Origin: Piscirickettsiaceae bacterium
Lineage (GTDB): Bacteria > Pseudomonadota > Gammaproteobacteria > Nitrosococcales > Methylophagaceae
Direction: 5' to 3'
DNA length: 64,000 nt
Assembly (NCBI GenBank): GCA_013215825.1
Contig: JABSQN010000004.1
Coordinates: forward strand, 496,001-560,000
The position numbers were made by a program, and so were the translations under genes. Below are positions 18,525-28,385 of the stretch, one piece after another. The number at the start of each line of letters is the position of its first letter. Within the stretch, counting starts at the first letter, position 1. The notes below the pieces were generated by a model. The model was not told where the DNA came from, made no database searches, and saw only the letters and a list, made by a program, of their open reading frames with translations.

Positions 18525-19514
18525 TTATACAACGCTTCTTCTTGCTAATAGTCTCGCACCAATTAATCCAACCTTAGGCTGTAATATTAGGCGTACTGGT
18601 ATTTTTTCTACTACGGATTTCATCTTACCTTTGGCATTAAATGCAGCAATAAACCCACCCTGTTTAAAGTGCTGTAAGTTTTTAGCCGCAATACCGCCCG
18701 CAATGTATAAACCTGCCAATGGCAATACGGTGAGTGCCAAATTACCTGCTTGAGCACCATATATCTTAATAAATAGGTTTAATGCTGCTGATGCCAAGTC
18801 GTCGTTATTATCTACTGCAAACTGACTAATAACCACTGCGGCATCATCAGCATCCAGCATTGCCTGACGACAATCATCATTTTCTTTATGAAGACCTATT
18901 GAACATAAAAACGCATAGATTTCAACCAAACCAACTCCAGACACAATACGTTCATAGGATATATGGTCAAACTTCTTAAGCATATATTCCAATAACTGAA
19001 TTTGTAAGGTATCAGTTGGTGCAAAATCAGCGTGTCCACCCTCGGTAGCGAATACTCGCCAACCATCATTATCAGGCACTAAAATAGCCTGCCCTAAACC
19101 GGTACCCGCACCAATTACCGCTCGAGGCGATTGCTTATCTTCCTCACCTTGTTGCAAAGTCACTATCTCATCATCAGCAAGCTCGGCAATACCATGTGCT
19201 ACCGCCGCAAAGTCATTACATAAGTGAATAGTTTCAATAGCAAACTTAGTCGCTAAATCATCAGCATTAAGCTGCCACGGTAAATTTGTTACATTGGCAT
19301 TTCGACCAGAAACAGGTCCTGCAACCGCAAAACACGCACTATCAATTTTATAATCCTTAAGCTGATTGAGAGCAAGAAACTCACTTAAAACCAAGTCAAA
19401 ACTAGCAAAGTCTTGGCTTACAAAACTCTGCTCACAAATCACCTTACCCGCTACCGTACTTAACTGAAATAAGGTTTTCGTACCACCAATATCAACAGCT
19501 AATAGCATCTTCAT
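18525..19514 (-). CDS. glk: Glucokinase
   Basis: A 329-residue glucokinase of the bacterial ROK-related type that phosphorylates glucose with ATP. The N-terminal phosphate motif DIGGTKT, the NLPWQL/ND glucose site region (HLCNDFAAVAHG), GAGTGLGQA and EGGHADFAP are visible, as is LYIAGGIAAK near the C-terminus. It follows the 6-phosphogluconolactonase gene with no gap, an upper Entner-Doudoroff/pentose-phosphate pair. The usual neighbours zwf and edd are not in the window. Confidence 0.94.
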   Translation of the reverse strand: MKMLLAVDIGGTKTLFQLSTVAGKVICEQSFVSQDFASFDLVLSEFLALNQLKDYKIDSACFAVAGPVSGRNANVTNLPWQLNADDLATKFAIETIHLCNDFAAVAHGIAELADDEIVTLQQGEEDKQSPRAVIGAGTGLGQAILVPDNDGWRVFATEGGHADFAPTDTLQIQLLEYMLKKFDHISYERIVSGVGLVEIYAFLCSIGLHKENDDCRQAMLDADDAAVVISQFAVDNNDDLASAALNLFIKIYGAQAGNLALTVLPLAGLYIAGGIAAKNLQHFKQGGFIAAFNAKGKMKSVVEKIPVRLILQPKVGLIGARLLARRSVV

Positions 19515-20225
19515 TTATTGACCAGCTGCCGCTGCATCCATATACCAATAATATTCATTTTTAGGCGCTAAACGTTGTACAGGCAAACCGCTAACGGCCT
19601 CTGTTGTAATATCTTTAACGATAGCCGCTTTTGCTTCACCAGCGATAAATACAATCACTTGTCTTGCTGCATTAATGGTTGGATATGTCATGGTGACACG
19701 CCAAGATTCAAACTTTTCAACATACAAACTGGTTGTCATTGTATCCGTCACACTCAAAGCATCAGAGTCTGGGAATAATGACGCAATATGACCATCAGGC
19801 CCGATGCCTAATAAAACTAAATCTAATGGCTCATCTTGCAATACATCCTTCATCGTCCTTGCATATTCAATTGCCACATCTGGTGCAACACCATTTTCTG
19901 TTGGCATACGATGAACATTTTCTTGCGGAATAGCGATATGATCGATCATCGCCTCACGCGCCATTTTGAAATTACTATCCTCATGTGTTGGTAATACACA
20001 ACGCTCATCACCAAAGAATAAGTGAACACGAGACCAATCGATTTGCTCAACATAAGGTGATGTTGTTAATTTTTGATATAAGCCTTTAGGTGTAGAACCG
20101 CCCGCCAATGCGACATGAAACACACCACGTTTTGCAATTGCCGCACGCGCTGTTGTAACAAAATGTTCTGCTGCAGCTTTAATTAAACTCGGTGCATCTG
20201 CTGATATTCTTTGTTCTGCTTTCAT
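19515..20225 (-). CDS. pgl: 6-phosphogluconolactonase
   Basis: The enzyme hydrolyses 6-phosphogluconolactone to 6-phosphogluconate. The glucosamine-6-phosphate isomerase-like fold shows in VALAGGSTPKGLYQKL, WSRVHLFFGDERCV, DLVLLGIGPDGHIASLFP and a C-terminal WRVTMTYPTINAARQVIVF. An in-frame start at 20267 exists, but GAGGAA lies about 8 bases before the ATG at 20225, which gives 236 residues, typical of the DevB/Pgl type. glk follows immediately on the same strand. Confidence 0.94.
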   Translation of the reverse strand: MKAEQRISADAPSLIKAAAEHFVTTARAAIAKRGVFHVALAGGSTPKGLYQKLTTSPYVEQIDWSRVHLFFGDERCVLPTHEDSNFKMAREAMIDHIAIPQENVHRMPTENGVAPDVAIEYARTMKDVLQDEPLDLVLLGIGPDGHIASLFPDSDALSVTDTMTTSLYVEKFESWRVTMTYPTINAARQVIVFIAGEAKAAIVKDITTEAVSGLPVQRLAPKNEYYWYMDAAAAGQ

Positions 20226-20369
20226 TTTATTCCTCAGTGTTCTTGGAAAAACCAACTTATCAATCAACTAAATTAAGTGTTAATTTCACCTAAAATGAAA
20301 TTAATCCATGATACCGTGGTCTTTAGTAAATAATTGTCGCTCACCCCTCAAATGTAAGGTAAACAAAAA

Positions 20370-21068
20370 ATGAATCCTTCAATTCGCTCTATTTTAACAT
20401 CAATCCTTGTTTTGCTCCCAATACTCTCGTTTGCTAATGAAGCCGCCAGTTACGACCGAATTAGTTTGCAAGCAATGGCAACACAAGAAGTGGCTAATGA
20501 TGTTTTAGTCGCCACATTGCTAGTACAGGAAAATGGTGCCAATCCAGCTATACTTGCCAATAAAGTGAATATTAAAATGGCTCAACTGCTCGACAAAACC
20601 ACAAAACATAAAGGGATAGACGCTCATACCACCGGCTACAATAGCCGTCCATTTCATAAAAATGGCAATATAAAATCATGGCAAGTTAGTCAGCATATAA
20701 CCTTGACCAGCCAAGACTTCGAACAGCTCAGCAAATTGATTGCTGAACTAAACTCATTAGCAACCATCCAGTCAATGTCATTTCGCGTATCCGTTCAGTT
20801 AGCTAAAGCAACCAAAGCAATATTATTAAAGCAAGCTATTGCTAATTTCCGTAGCAAAGCAAGCCTAATTGCTCAACAATTTGACAAACCTAATTACCGT
20901 CTCGTACACGTCAATATAGATCGAAATCAAACCGGCCCAAGCTATCGAATGGAACGTACTATGATGATGGCGGATGTTGCTTCCAGTGCCCCACCCGCTT
21001 TATCTGCAGGCACAAATAAAATTCAAGTTAATGTTAATGGCACTATTGAACTTATGGCTGATAATTAA
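20370..21068 (+). CDS. SIMPL-domain (DUF541) periplasmic protein
   Basis: The 232-residue protein has a signal peptide (about residues 1-22, cut near SFA-NEA) and a SIMPL/DUF541 domain: ISLQAMATQEVANDVLVATLLVQ, GYNSRPFHKNGNIKSWQVSQHITL and the C-terminal AGTNKIQVNVNGTIELM. Members are periplasmic or outer-membrane oligomers, some linked to stress, with no fixed function. It stands alone, divergent from pgl. Confidence 0.85.
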   Translation: MNPSIRSILTSILVLLPILSFANEAASYDRISLQAMATQEVANDVLVATLLVQENGANPAILANKVNIKMAQLLDKTTKHKGIDAHTTGYNSRPFHKNGNIKSWQVSQHITLTSQDFEQLSKLIAELNSLATIQSMSFRVSVQLAKATKAILLKQAIANFRSKASLIAQQFDKPNYRLVHVNIDRNQTGPSYRMERTMMMADVASSAPPALSAGTNKIQVNVNGTIELMADN

Positions 21069-21343
21069 ATTACTTTGTTACTGAATCGATGTGGATTTAC
21101 TAGACACTCTAAAACAACGCTATAGCATTAAATTCAATCATCAATAGAATTTCACTGTCGATTGTTTATATGGAACATATATTATTATCAAAGTCACAAT
21201 CTAACCGTTCCTTTTAGTCCTGTTCATCACATTATAATTGTGCTAAAAGAATAGGTTCTTCTAGGAAAAATAGGGGAAACAACATACTATGATGCATCCT
21301 CAATCATTCTGATTCTGGGCAACTATCTAACTATAGGGATAAT

Positions 21344-21694
21344 ATGAAAGAAATTACAGTTAAGAGCAATCCAAGTGAAGCACTTTTAAAAGAAATGGGC
21401 GTTGCTTACTGGCCAACATGGGAAAAAGAAGTCTCTGTATTTCCATGGGAATTTGTTACCACAGAAACAGCACTTATTTTAGAAGGTGAATGTGAAATGA
21501 CACCTGAAGATGGTAGTCCGTCAGTGATGTTCAAAGCAGGCGACTTAGTGGTCTTCCCTGTAGGATTTAAAGGCTCTTGGGAAGTAAAGAAAGCACTTAA
21601 AAAACAATATAAACACAACGGTGGGAAATTTATTAAATGCTTTTTTAACGGTTTGACGATATTGATAAATCGCATTAAATCAATTACGAAATAA
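21344..21694 (+). CDS. Small cupin protein (DUF861/cupin_3 type)
   Basis: A 116-residue single cupin domain: WPTWEKEVSVFPWEF, ALILEGECEMTPEDG and FKAGDLVVFPVGFKGSWEVKK are the classical cupin_3 pattern. The protein is about 20 residues longer than expected: after KQYKHNGG it continues as a basic, hydrophobic tail, which may come from a read-through mutation of an older stop. An AGGGATAAT precedes the ATG. The 3' end overlaps the convergent gene by 11 bases. The ligand or reaction is unknown. Confidence 0.75.
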   Translation: MKEITVKSNPSEALLKEMGVAYWPTWEKEVSVFPWEFVTTETALILEGECEMTPEDGSPSVMFKAGDLVVFPVGFKGSWEVKKALKKQYKHNGGKFIKCFFNGLTILINRIKSITK

Positions 21695-22007
21695 AGTTTA
21701 CTTCCATTATTCCCACAATAACGGTTTCAGATATTTTGGCAAGTTGGTATTTTGAAGATGAGTAAATATCACCTTCTTTATTACCTAATGCGATGTCTAC
21801 CTCATCCGGCTCATCATCATGGAGCAGGATAACTATCTTTTTATCTAAAGCAATGCAATCAATGGTGATTGCATCCGCTTTCATTCCTTGATTACGCAAG
21901 CTTTTATCGATTATGCCCATTATCGTATCGATATTCTCAGATTTGCTCTCAAACACATCAATGGCCTTCGCCACCATCTCTGATAATTGTTGTAGTTTAC
22001 TTTTCAT
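21684..22007 (-). CDS. Hypothetical protein, 107 residues
   Basis: I do not recognise this protein. It has a helical N-terminal half (LQQLSEMVAKAIDVFESKSENIDTI) and a beta-rich C-terminal half with an acidic HDDEPDEVDIALG loop. No signal peptide or membrane segment is seen. The ATG at 22007 is preferred over a TTG at 22022; neither has a strong ribosome site. It overlaps the convergent cupin gene by 11 bases at its 3' end. Codon use looks like its neighbours. Confidence 0.55.
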   Translation of the reverse strand: MKSKLQQLSEMVAKAIDVFESKSENIDTIMGIIDKSLRNQGMKADAITIDCIALDKKIVILLHDDEPDEVDIALGNKEGDIYSSSKYQLAKISETVIVGIMEVNFIS

Positions 22008-22071
22008 TTTTAACGCGTCCAATTAGAGAGACTATATCCAAATTACTTGAATATGCAGGTTTATATTTTTT

Positions 22072-22200
22072 GTCATCCTCGCATATGCGAGGATCTATGA
22101 GCAGTGAAAATAGTCACTATCGTTGGATTCCCAGTACATCGTGTGCTCAACGCTACACGTGCTAATAGTTTCTGACACATTTATCGCAGGAATGGCGAGA
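22072..22200. repeat. Degenerate palindromic interspersed repeat (NEMIS/CREE-like)
   Basis: A 20-base perfect palindrome (ATCCTCGCAT/ATGCGAGGAT, 22075-22094) begins just after GTC. About 100 bases later a partial counterpart (GCAGGAATGGCGAG) appears, with GGATTCCCAG in the middle. This layout resembles the common GTCATTCCCGC...GCGGGAATGAC family of non-autonomous repeats found in proteobacterial intergenic regions, but it has diverged. It fills most of the gap between the hypothetical gene and ribF. Confidence 0.5.
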
Positions 22201-22281
22201 TTTGTTAAAATATCTGCAACTTCATTTCACTTGGGTATAGATTGAGATATACGGTGAGAAGTTAAATTTTACGACAAATTG

Positions 22282-23214
22282 TCACTCAGTTTCAAAATAC
22301 AATTTAGCTTGTTCACTATCTAGTTTAATCTGCTTTATCAGTGCATCTAAATCAGAAAATTTTTGTTCGTCTCGTAGCTTGTGTAAGAAATAGACTTGTA
22401 CGTGTTTGCCATAAATATCTTGGTCAAAATCAAACAAATGGACTTCTAATAAGGCTTTATCTGCACCGATTGTAGGACGGACGCCAACATTAGCAACACC
22501 TTGGATGGGTTCACCTTCTACACCGAAGAGCTGCACTGCATAGACACCACTTAATGGCACTTTTTTCCGATGCAGGTGAATATTAGCCGTGGGAAATCCC
22601 ATAGTTCTGCCACGCTTATCACCATGAGCCACTCGACCACTCATACGATACGGACGGCCTAGTAGCTTTTCTGCCAACATGAGATCGCCGGCTTCAAGTG
22701 CTTGACGAATTCGGGTGCTACTAACGCGTATTTTATCAACAGAGAAGGTGTGCATATTAACCACTTGAAAGCCGTATTCTTTGCCCGCTTGTTGCAGCAT
22801 GGCAAAATCACCTTGACGATCTTTGCCAAATTTAAAGTCATCACCAACAACAAGATATTTAACATTAAGTCCATCAACAATAAGCTGTTGAATAAAGTCT
22901 TTGGCTGACATTTGCGCGAGTTTTTGGTTAAAGCGTAAAACACACAATTCCTGCACGGCATAAGAGCGCAATGTTTCAATTTTTTCACGAAAACGGCTAA
23001 GGCGTGCTGGGGCTTTTTCTGGATCAAAAAACTCATTCGCCTGCTGTTCAAAAGTGATGACGATGGCGGGGAGTCCAAGCGTATCACCTTTCATCGCTAA
23101 TTGATTTAGTACTGCTTGATGCCCTAAATGCACACCATCAAAATTACCAATGGTAGCAACACATCCAGTTGGGTTTTTAGGTAAGTTATAGAAGCCGCGA
23201 ATAATCTTTTGCAT
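22282..23214 (-). CDS. ribF: RibF, bifunctional riboflavin kinase/FAD synthetase
   Basis: RibF makes FMN and FAD from riboflavin. The 310 residues contain an N-terminal nucleotidyltransferase domain (GNFDGVHLGHQAVL, VGDDFKFGKDRQGDF, VSSTRIRQAL) and a C-terminal kinase domain (GDKRGRTMGFPTANI, GVYAV, GVANVGVRPT, VHLFDFDQDIYGK). The length is normal. No FMN riboswitch is seen upstream. It is divergent from xseB; the gene often sits between murJ and ileS, which are not here. Confidence 0.97.
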   Translation of the reverse strand: MQKIIRGFYNLPKNPTGCVATIGNFDGVHLGHQAVLNQLAMKGDTLGLPAIVITFEQQANEFFDPEKAPARLSRFREKIETLRSYAVQELCVLRFNQKLAQMSAKDFIQQLIVDGLNVKYLVVGDDFKFGKDRQGDFAMLQQAGKEYGFQVVNMHTFSVDKIRVSSTRIRQALEAGDLMLAEKLLGRPYRMSGRVAHGDKRGRTMGFPTANIHLHRKKVPLSGVYAVQLFGVEGEPIQGVANVGVRPTIGADKALLEVHLFDFDQDIYGKHVQVYFLHKLRDEQKFSDLDALIKQIKLDSEQAKLYFETE

Positions 23215-23453
23215 AGTTTCTGATTAATAGTTGTGGTGATAATTAGTGACAGACTAACGGCTCAGACCAAAACAATCCAGCGCCTAATGCTGTAGATACC
23301 CGTGACCATCCAATATGTAACGTTGTAGCACTCATACTGACTGCGTTTTCTGCGTTATATTATTGAGCAATAAAATAACTATTACATCAATAATATGCCT
23401 TGGTATCACAGCCATTATAAGCACTAAAAAATTACAGATTGAATGATAACGGG

Positions 23454-23459
23454 TATAAT
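23454..23459 (+). promoter_or_regulatory. Possible -10 box for xseB-ispA-dxs
   Basis: A perfect TATAAT lies 35 bases before the GTG start of xseB. A good -35 match at 16-18 bases upstream is lacking (closest TTACAG at 23432-23437), so the call is weak. It would drive the xseB-ispA-dxs set. Confidence 0.35.
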
Positions 23460-23493
23460 CTGCAAATTACATTTTTTGTTTAGAGACTGTTAC

Positions 23494-23736
23494 GTGGCAA
23501 AACGAAAGAAACTTGATTATGAAGCGTCTGTCAATGAGCTGGAATCATTGGTTAATCAGCTTGAACAGGGTGATATTAGCCTTGAGGAATCACTTAAATT
23601 GTATGAAAACGGCGTGTTGCTAACGCGTGATTGCCAACAATCTCTGCAAGCGGCTGAACAAAAAGTACAAATGCTTTTAAAACAATCAGGCCAAGATAAA
23701 CTGGTCGATTTTGATCAAAAAAACACTGACTCGTGA
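23494..23736 (+). CDS. xseB: Exodeoxyribonuclease VII small subunit
   Basis: XseB is the small partner of XseA in exonuclease VII, which degrades single-stranded DNA. YEASVNELESLVNQLEQGDISLEESLKLYENGV is the family signature. I choose the GTG at 23494, giving an 80-residue protein beginning MAKRKKLDY, which is the normal length; a further ATG at 23443 would add 17 residues before it. Its stop overlaps the GTG start of ispA, the standard xseB-ispA-dxs arrangement. Confidence 0.96.
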   Translation: MAKRKKLDYEASVNELESLVNQLEQGDISLEESLKLYENGVLLTRDCQQSLQAAEQKVQMLLKQSGQDKLVDFDQKNTDS

Positions 23737-24638
23737 CCGCTAGTTTTATTCTTTCCTATTGGATGCAACAACGCCAAGAACGCATTGAGACTGCGCTTTC
23801 TACGCGACTTCCTAGCGCCAATCAATGTGTAGGAAAAACATCTGAACAGCTTGCTGAAGCAATGTCTTATTCCACTCTCAATGGTGGTAAACGTTTGCGT
23901 GCATTACTGGTGTATGCGGCTGGTGATGTATTTGGTGTTGATTTAGAACTGCTTGATGCTCCTGCCAGTGCGGTTGAAATGATTCATGCCTATTCCTTAG
24001 TGCATGATGATATGCCGATTATGGATAATGATGATTTACGCCGTGGCCGCCCTACTTGTCACAAGGCTTATGATGATGCAACAGCATTATTAGTGGGTGA
24101 TGCACTACAATCTCTAGCCTTTGAAACCTTATGTGATGATGTCCTTAGCCCAATCCAGCAAAGCCAGATGGTCAAAACATTAGCCCAACAATCAGGTGTG
24201 TTTGGTATGGCTGGAGGTCAAGCGATTGATTTAGAATCAGTCGGCGAATCACTTGATATTAATGCGCTGCAAAAAATGCACGAACTTAAAACAGGTGCAT
24301 TAATTCGTGCCAGTGTCCGTTTAGGCGCTTTAGCATCAACACAAATTGATGATGCTATTTTAACCACATTAGATAAGTATGCTTTTTGTATTGGTTTGGC
24401 ATTTCAAGTGCAAGATGATGTGCTTGATGTTACCGCAGACACAGATACCTTAGGCAAAACACAGGGGGCTGACATTGCGCTTAACAAGCCAACCTATCCT
24501 GCTTTATTAGGCTTGGAAGCGGCTCAAAAGAAAGCCACTGATTTAATTACACAAGCATTAGTTGAACTTGATGCTCTGCCTTACAACACCCAAATCCTCG
24601 CGGCATTAGCACAGTTTGTTATAAAGCGTGCCCATTAA
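23733..24638 (+). CDS. ispA: Farnesyl diphosphate synthase (IspA)
   Basis: IspA joins isopentenyl diphosphate with dimethylallyl and geranyl diphosphate to make farnesyl diphosphate. The two Asp-rich motifs are [16 protein letters not shown] and [28 protein letters not shown] and [10 protein letters not shown] are also seen, as is GGQAIDLE. The 301-residue length is normal. The GTG start at 23733 overlaps the xseB stop; dxs follows within 2 bases. Confidence 0.97.
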   Translation: MTASFILSYWMQQRQERIETALSTRLPSANQCVGKTSEQLAEAMSYSTLNGGKRLRALLVYAAGDVFGVDLELLDAPASAVEMIHAYSLVHDDMPIMDNDDLRRGRPTCHKAYDDATALLVGDALQSLAFETLCDDVLSPIQQSQMVKTLAQQSGVFGMAGGQAIDLESVGESLDINALQKMHELKTGALIRASVRLGALASTQIDDAILTTLDKYAFCIGLAFQVQDDVLDVTADTDTLGKTQGADIALNKPTYPALLGLEAAQKKATDLITQALVELDALPYNTQILAALAQFVIKRAH

Positions 24639-24639
24639 A

Positions 24640-26481
24640 ATGACGACAGAAATGGATAATTTACTCGATCAAATAAATAGCCCTGATGATTTACGTCAGC
24701 TAGATAAAAAACAACTTCCCCAATTAGCCGAAGAAATTCGCGCTTTAATTGTTGATAGTGTGCAACAAACTGGTGGGCATATTTCATCTAATCTCGGCGT
24801 TGTTGAGCTGACATTGGCTTTACATTATGTATTCAACACGCCTGATGACCGTTTTGTTTGGGATGTTGGACATCAAAGTTATGTCCATAAAATCATTACT
24901 GGTCGCCGTGACAAAATGCATACTATGCGCCAAGAAGGTGGCTTATCTGGCTTTCCTAAACGCAGTGAAAGCCCTTATGATGCCTTTGGTGTTGGTCACT
25001 CTAGCACATCAATTAGTGCCGCATTAGGCATGGCAATTTCCTCTCAAATTAAAGGCGAAGATCACCGTGCGGTTGCCATTATCGGTGATGGTGCCATTAC
25101 CGCTGGGCAAGCCTATGAAGCCTTGGCTCATGCCGGTGATTTAAGTGCCAATATATTAGTGATTCTTAATGATAATGAAATGTCGATCTCTAAAAATGTC
25201 GGTGGAATGTCGAATTACCTTGCACGACTTTTATCGGGCAACTTCTACGCATCAGCACGAGAAAGCAGTAAAAAAGTATTAGAGAAACTACCTCCAGCAT
25301 GGGAATTTGCTCGTCGTGCTGAGGAGCATGTTAAGGGCATGCTGATCCCCGGTACATTATTTGAAGAGTTAGGCTTTAATTATATTGGTCCTATTGATGG
25401 CCATGATCTTGATACCTTAATCCCAACACTAACTAATTTACGTGAACGTAAAGGGCCGCAATTTCTTCATATTGTAACGAAGAAAGGCAAAGGCTTTGAG
25501 CCTGCTGAAGAGCAACCCGGAAAATATCATGGCGTAAGCCCTGCCGGAACCGGCAATAAATTATCCGGTCCAAGTTACACCCAAGTCTTTGGTGATTGGT
25601 TATGTGATATGGCAAAAGAATCGGATGATCTTATCGCTATAACACCCGCAATGTGTGATGGTTCTGGTTTAAATGCCTTTGCCGAACAATACCCTAAACG
25701 TTATTTTGATGTTGGTATTGCTGAACAACATGCAATCACTCTCGCCGCAGGTATCGCCTGTGAAGGCAAAAAACCGGTTGTTGCTATTTATTCATCATTT
25801 TTACAGCGTGGTTATGATCAACTGATCCATGATGTTGCCTTACAAAACTTACCTGTTTTATTTGCTATCGATCGTGGTGGTTTGGTCGGCGCAGATGGCG
25901 CGACACATGCGGGTAGCTTTGATTTAAGTTATTTACGTTGCATTCCTAACATGGTGGTCATGGCGCCTGCTGATGAAAATGAATGTCGTCAAATGCTATC
26001 TACAGGATACCGTCATAATGGACCAAGTGCAGTACGTTATCCTCGTGGTGCTGGTATGGGTATATCTGTAGTTCCTGACTTATCAACACTTGAAATTGGT
26101 AAGGCAGAGCTTAAACGTCAAGGTAAGAAAGTGGCTATTTTAGCCTTTGGTTCGATGGTTCACCCCGCTTTAGAAGCAGCTGAAACACTTAATGCTACGG
26201 TTGCTAATATGCGCTTTGTGAAACCTCTTGATCACAAAATGATCGATAACATAATCAATAGCCATGATCTTATTATCACCATTGAAGAAAATGCAGTGAT
26301 GGGTGGCGCGGGTAGTGCTATCAATGAATATCTGAATTCAATCTCTAATAATACCGCAGTGATCAACCTCGGTTTACCTGATAAATTTATTGACCATGGA
26401 GAACATAAAAAGATGCTTTCTCATTGCGGTTTAGATGCTCAAGGCATTATAAATACCGTCAATAAACAAATTACGTCATAA
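24640..26481 (+). CDS. dxs: 1-deoxy-D-xylulose-5-phosphate synthase
   Basis: Dxs makes deoxyxylulose phosphate from pyruvate and glyceraldehyde-3-phosphate, the first step of the MEP isoprenoid path, using thiamine diphosphate. [48 protein letters not shown] with NDNEMSIS, and [15 protein letters not shown] with [15 protein letters not shown] are the family motifs. The ATG at 24640 (613 residues) is preferred over an in-frame GTG at 24628 inside ispA; ATG at 24652 is also possible. ispA is immediately upstream. Confidence 0.97.
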   Translation: MTTEMDNLLDQINSPDDLRQLDKKQLPQLAEEIRALIVDSVQQTGGHISSNLGVVELTLALHYVFNTPDDRFVWDVGHQSYVHKIITGRRDKMHTMRQEGGLSGFPKRSESPYDAFGVGHSSTSISAALGMAISSQIKGEDHRAVAIIGDGAITAGQAYEALAHAGDLSANILVILNDNEMSISKNVGGMSNYLARLLSGNFYASARESSKKVLEKLPPAWEFARRAEEHVKGMLIPGTLFEELGFNYIGPIDGHDLDTLIPTLTNLRERKGPQFLHIVTKKGKGFEPAEEQPGKYHGVSPAGTGNKLSGPSYTQVFGDWLCDMAKESDDLIAITPAMCDGSGLNAFAEQYPKRYFDVGIAEQHAITLAAGIACEGKKPVVAIYSSFLQRGYDQLIHDVALQNLPVLFAIDRGGLVGADGATHAGSFDLSYLRCIPNMVVMAPADENECRQMLSTGYRHNGPSAVRYPRGAGMGISVVPDLSTLEIGKAELKRQGKKVAILAFGSMVHPALEAAETLNATVANMRFVKPLDHKMIDNIINSHDLIITIEENAVMGGAGSAINEYLNSISNNTAVINLGLPDKFIDHGEHKKMLSHCGLDAQGIINTVNKQITS

Positions 26482-26523
26482 TATTATGTTAGAAAAACAA
26501 ATTCCCGAGTATAATAGTCAACT

Positions 26524-26904
26524 ATGAGTTCTACTTACACTTTAAAAATTCTAGCCGATTTTGCTTCGGCCCACACTTTGCGTGATTACCCCGGCGATTG
26601 TAGCCGCATGCACGGCCATAATTGGAAATTAGAAGTTGAAGTAACAGCAACGGCTCTCAATGAACATGGCATGGGAATGGACTTCAAAACGATTAAGACT
26701 GCGACCCGTGAATTAGCAAAAACATTAGATCACCGTTATCTCAATGATATTCCACCTTTTGATACAGTGAACCCAACGGCAGAAAATATTGCTCAACATT
26801 TTTACCAAAAATTAAGTAAAACATTAAATATCGATACAGCAAAGATCTCGGGCGTAACCCTTTGGGAAACCGACCGAGCTTGCGTACGTTATAGCGAGGA
26901 TTAA
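26524..26904 (+). CDS. queD: 6-carboxytetrahydropterin synthase (QueD family)
   Basis: The 126-residue protein belongs to the 6-pyruvoyl-tetrahydropterin synthase family. Zinc ligands H17, H30 and H32 (ASAH, MHGHNW) and catalytic C26 in C-x3-HGH are visible; TLDHRYLN and LWETD complete the set. QueD converts dihydroneopterin triphosphate to 6-carboxytetrahydropterin for queuosine. FolE2, which makes that substrate, is the next gene 6 bases away, supporting the QueD call over a folate-type PTPS-III. Confidence 0.93.
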   Translation: MSSTYTLKILADFASAHTLRDYPGDCSRMHGHNWKLEVEVTATALNEHGMGMDFKTIKTATRELAKTLDHRYLNDIPPFDTVNPTAENIAQHFYQKLSKTLNIDTAKISGVTLWETDRACVRYSED

Positions 26905-26910
26905 AAAAAC

Positions 26911-27720
26911 ATGGCTACAGATAAAAAAACAGATTGCTGCGATCAAATTGAAGATGTGCAAAATATTGTAGACAAACGTCAAATTGCCATTGATAAAGTC
27001 GGCATCAAAGATATTCAACATCCTATAAAGGTCAGTGATCGATCTTCTGGTGAGCAACACACCATTGCTAACTTCAATATGTATGTCAATCTGCCACACC
27101 AGTTTAAAGGCACGCATATGTCTCGTTTTGTCGAGATTTTAAACCAAAATGAACGTGAAATCACCGTGCAATCATTCCGTGAAATGTTGCCACAGATGAC
27201 TGAACGTTTACAAGCCGAATCTGGTTATGTCGAAATGACATTCCCTTATTTTGTTAACAAAACAGCCCCTATTAGCAAAGTGAAAAGCTTGATGGATTAT
27301 CAAGTGACCTTTCTTGGTGAAATTACAGGGGATAAAACCGATGTTATGGTGCGAGTTGTTGTACCAGTGACTAGTTTATGTCCTTGCTCTAAAAATATTT
27401 CAGATTATGGCGCTCATAATCAACGTTCACATGTCACTGTCACCGTCCGAGCAGAAAGCTTTTTCTGGATTGAAGATATTATCGATTTGGTTGAAGAAGA
27501 AGCATCATGTGAAATATTTGGCTTATTAAAACGGCCGGATGAAAAGTTTGTCACTGAAAAGGCCTATGATAACCCTAAGTTTGTTGAAGATATTGTGCGT
27601 GATATTGCAGCACGATTGAATGATGACGACCGGATTAATGCCTACACAGTAGAATCAGAAAACTTTGAATCTATTCATAACCATTCTGCTTATGCTTTGA
27701 TTAGTAGTGGTTTTGATTAA
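26911..27720 (+). CDS. folE2: GTP cyclohydrolase FolE2 (type IB)
   Basis: FolE2 makes 7,8-dihydroneopterin triphosphate from GTP and starts both folate and queuosine synthesis. The type IB family can use metals other than zinc. The 269-residue protein shows [41 protein letters not shown] and [33 protein letters not shown], which contain the conserved cysteine and glutamate/histidine ligand residues. The unrelated type IA (FolE) is not seen here. It forms a pair with queD. Confidence 0.96.
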   Translation: MATDKKTDCCDQIEDVQNIVDKRQIAIDKVGIKDIQHPIKVSDRSSGEQHTIANFNMYVNLPHQFKGTHMSRFVEILNQNEREITVQSFREMLPQMTERLQAESGYVEMTFPYFVNKTAPISKVKSLMDYQVTFLGEITGDKTDVMVRVVVPVTSLCPCSKNISDYGAHNQRSHVTVTVRAESFFWIEDIIDLVEEEASCEIFGLLKRPDEKFVTEKAYDNPKFVEDIVRDIAARLNDDDRINAYTVESENFESIHNHSAYALISSGFD

Positions 27721-27757
27721 ATACAGATTAACAATCACCTATAAGTAATTGTTAATA

Positions 27758-27785
27758 TTGACTTGCTTCAAATAAACCTTATACT
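27758..27785 (+). promoter_or_regulatory. Likely sigma-70 promoter for the OmpA-lipoprotein/TolC pair
   Basis: TTGACT (27758-27763), a 16-base spacer and TATACT (27780-27785) form a good sigma-70 promoter, 32 bases before the ATG of the lipoprotein gene and downstream of folE2. Seen directly; its activity is inferred. Confidence 0.6.
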
Positions 27786-27817
27786 TATTCGACAGTTAAT
27801 ACTTACGAGAGATTCTC

Positions 27818-28369
27818 ATGGAAAGTGTATACCGATTATTCCTGCTATTCATCTTCACTTTATTGGTGACAGGGTGTAGCTCGATTCATAATAGCCTATC
27901 TCCAAATAAACAATCGTCAGAATTACGCGCACTTGTGCAAGCTCCTACTGAACTCGAAGAAGGCGAATCTCCTTTTTGTGCCATAGCTGAAATTCAGCCT
28001 GAACCTGCCCCAACAAAAGAAATCGTAAGAATACCTGCACCGTATACCTCTAAATTGTATTTCTTATTAGACCAAGTTATCTTTACATCAGAATCAGAAT
28101 TAGAAGCTGAAGAAATATATCAAACACTGCTTGACCGAAATGATAATGAAATCATTATTAGCGGCCACACAGATACCTCAGCTACAAACTCATATAATGA
28201 TGCTTTGTCTCAACGACGAGCAGAAAAAGTGCAGCAGGATTTGATTAATTTCGGCATCTCGGCTGATGCTATTAGTATTTCATTTGAAGGTGAATATAGA
28301 CTTCTTGTCAACACCCCTGATGAAACGGTTGAAGTAATGAATCGTCGCGTTGAAATTAACGTTCGCTGA
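27818..28369 (+). CDS. OmpA-family outer-membrane lipoprotein
   Basis: A 183-residue protein with a lipobox signal (LLVTGC, lipidated C20) and a C-terminal OmpA-like domain that binds peptidoglycan (IISGHTDTSATNSYNDALSQRRAEKV, FEGEYRLLVNTPDE, NRRVEINVR). The linker of about 55 residues is acidic and Pro-rich. It precedes a TolC-family gene by 16 bases to that gene's ATG. OmpA lipoproteins next to TolC/LapE-type genes are known in type I secretion clusters for large adhesins. Confidence 0.87.
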   Translation: MESVYRLFLLFIFTLLVTGCSSIHNSLSPNKQSSELRALVQAPTELEEGESPFCAIAEIQPEPAPTKEIVRIPAPYTSKLYFLLDQVIFTSESELEAEEIYQTLLDRNDNEIIISGHTDTSATNSYNDALSQRRAEKVQQDLINFGISADAISISFEGEYRLLVNTPDETVEVMNRRVEINVR

Positions 28370-28385
28370 TTAACGGAGTTTGGTA

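Noticed and set aside
22282-23493. FMN riboswitch upstream of ribF or between ribF and xseB
   Set aside because: The conserved RFN element pattern is not visible in the gap; only a -10-like TATAAT is seen.
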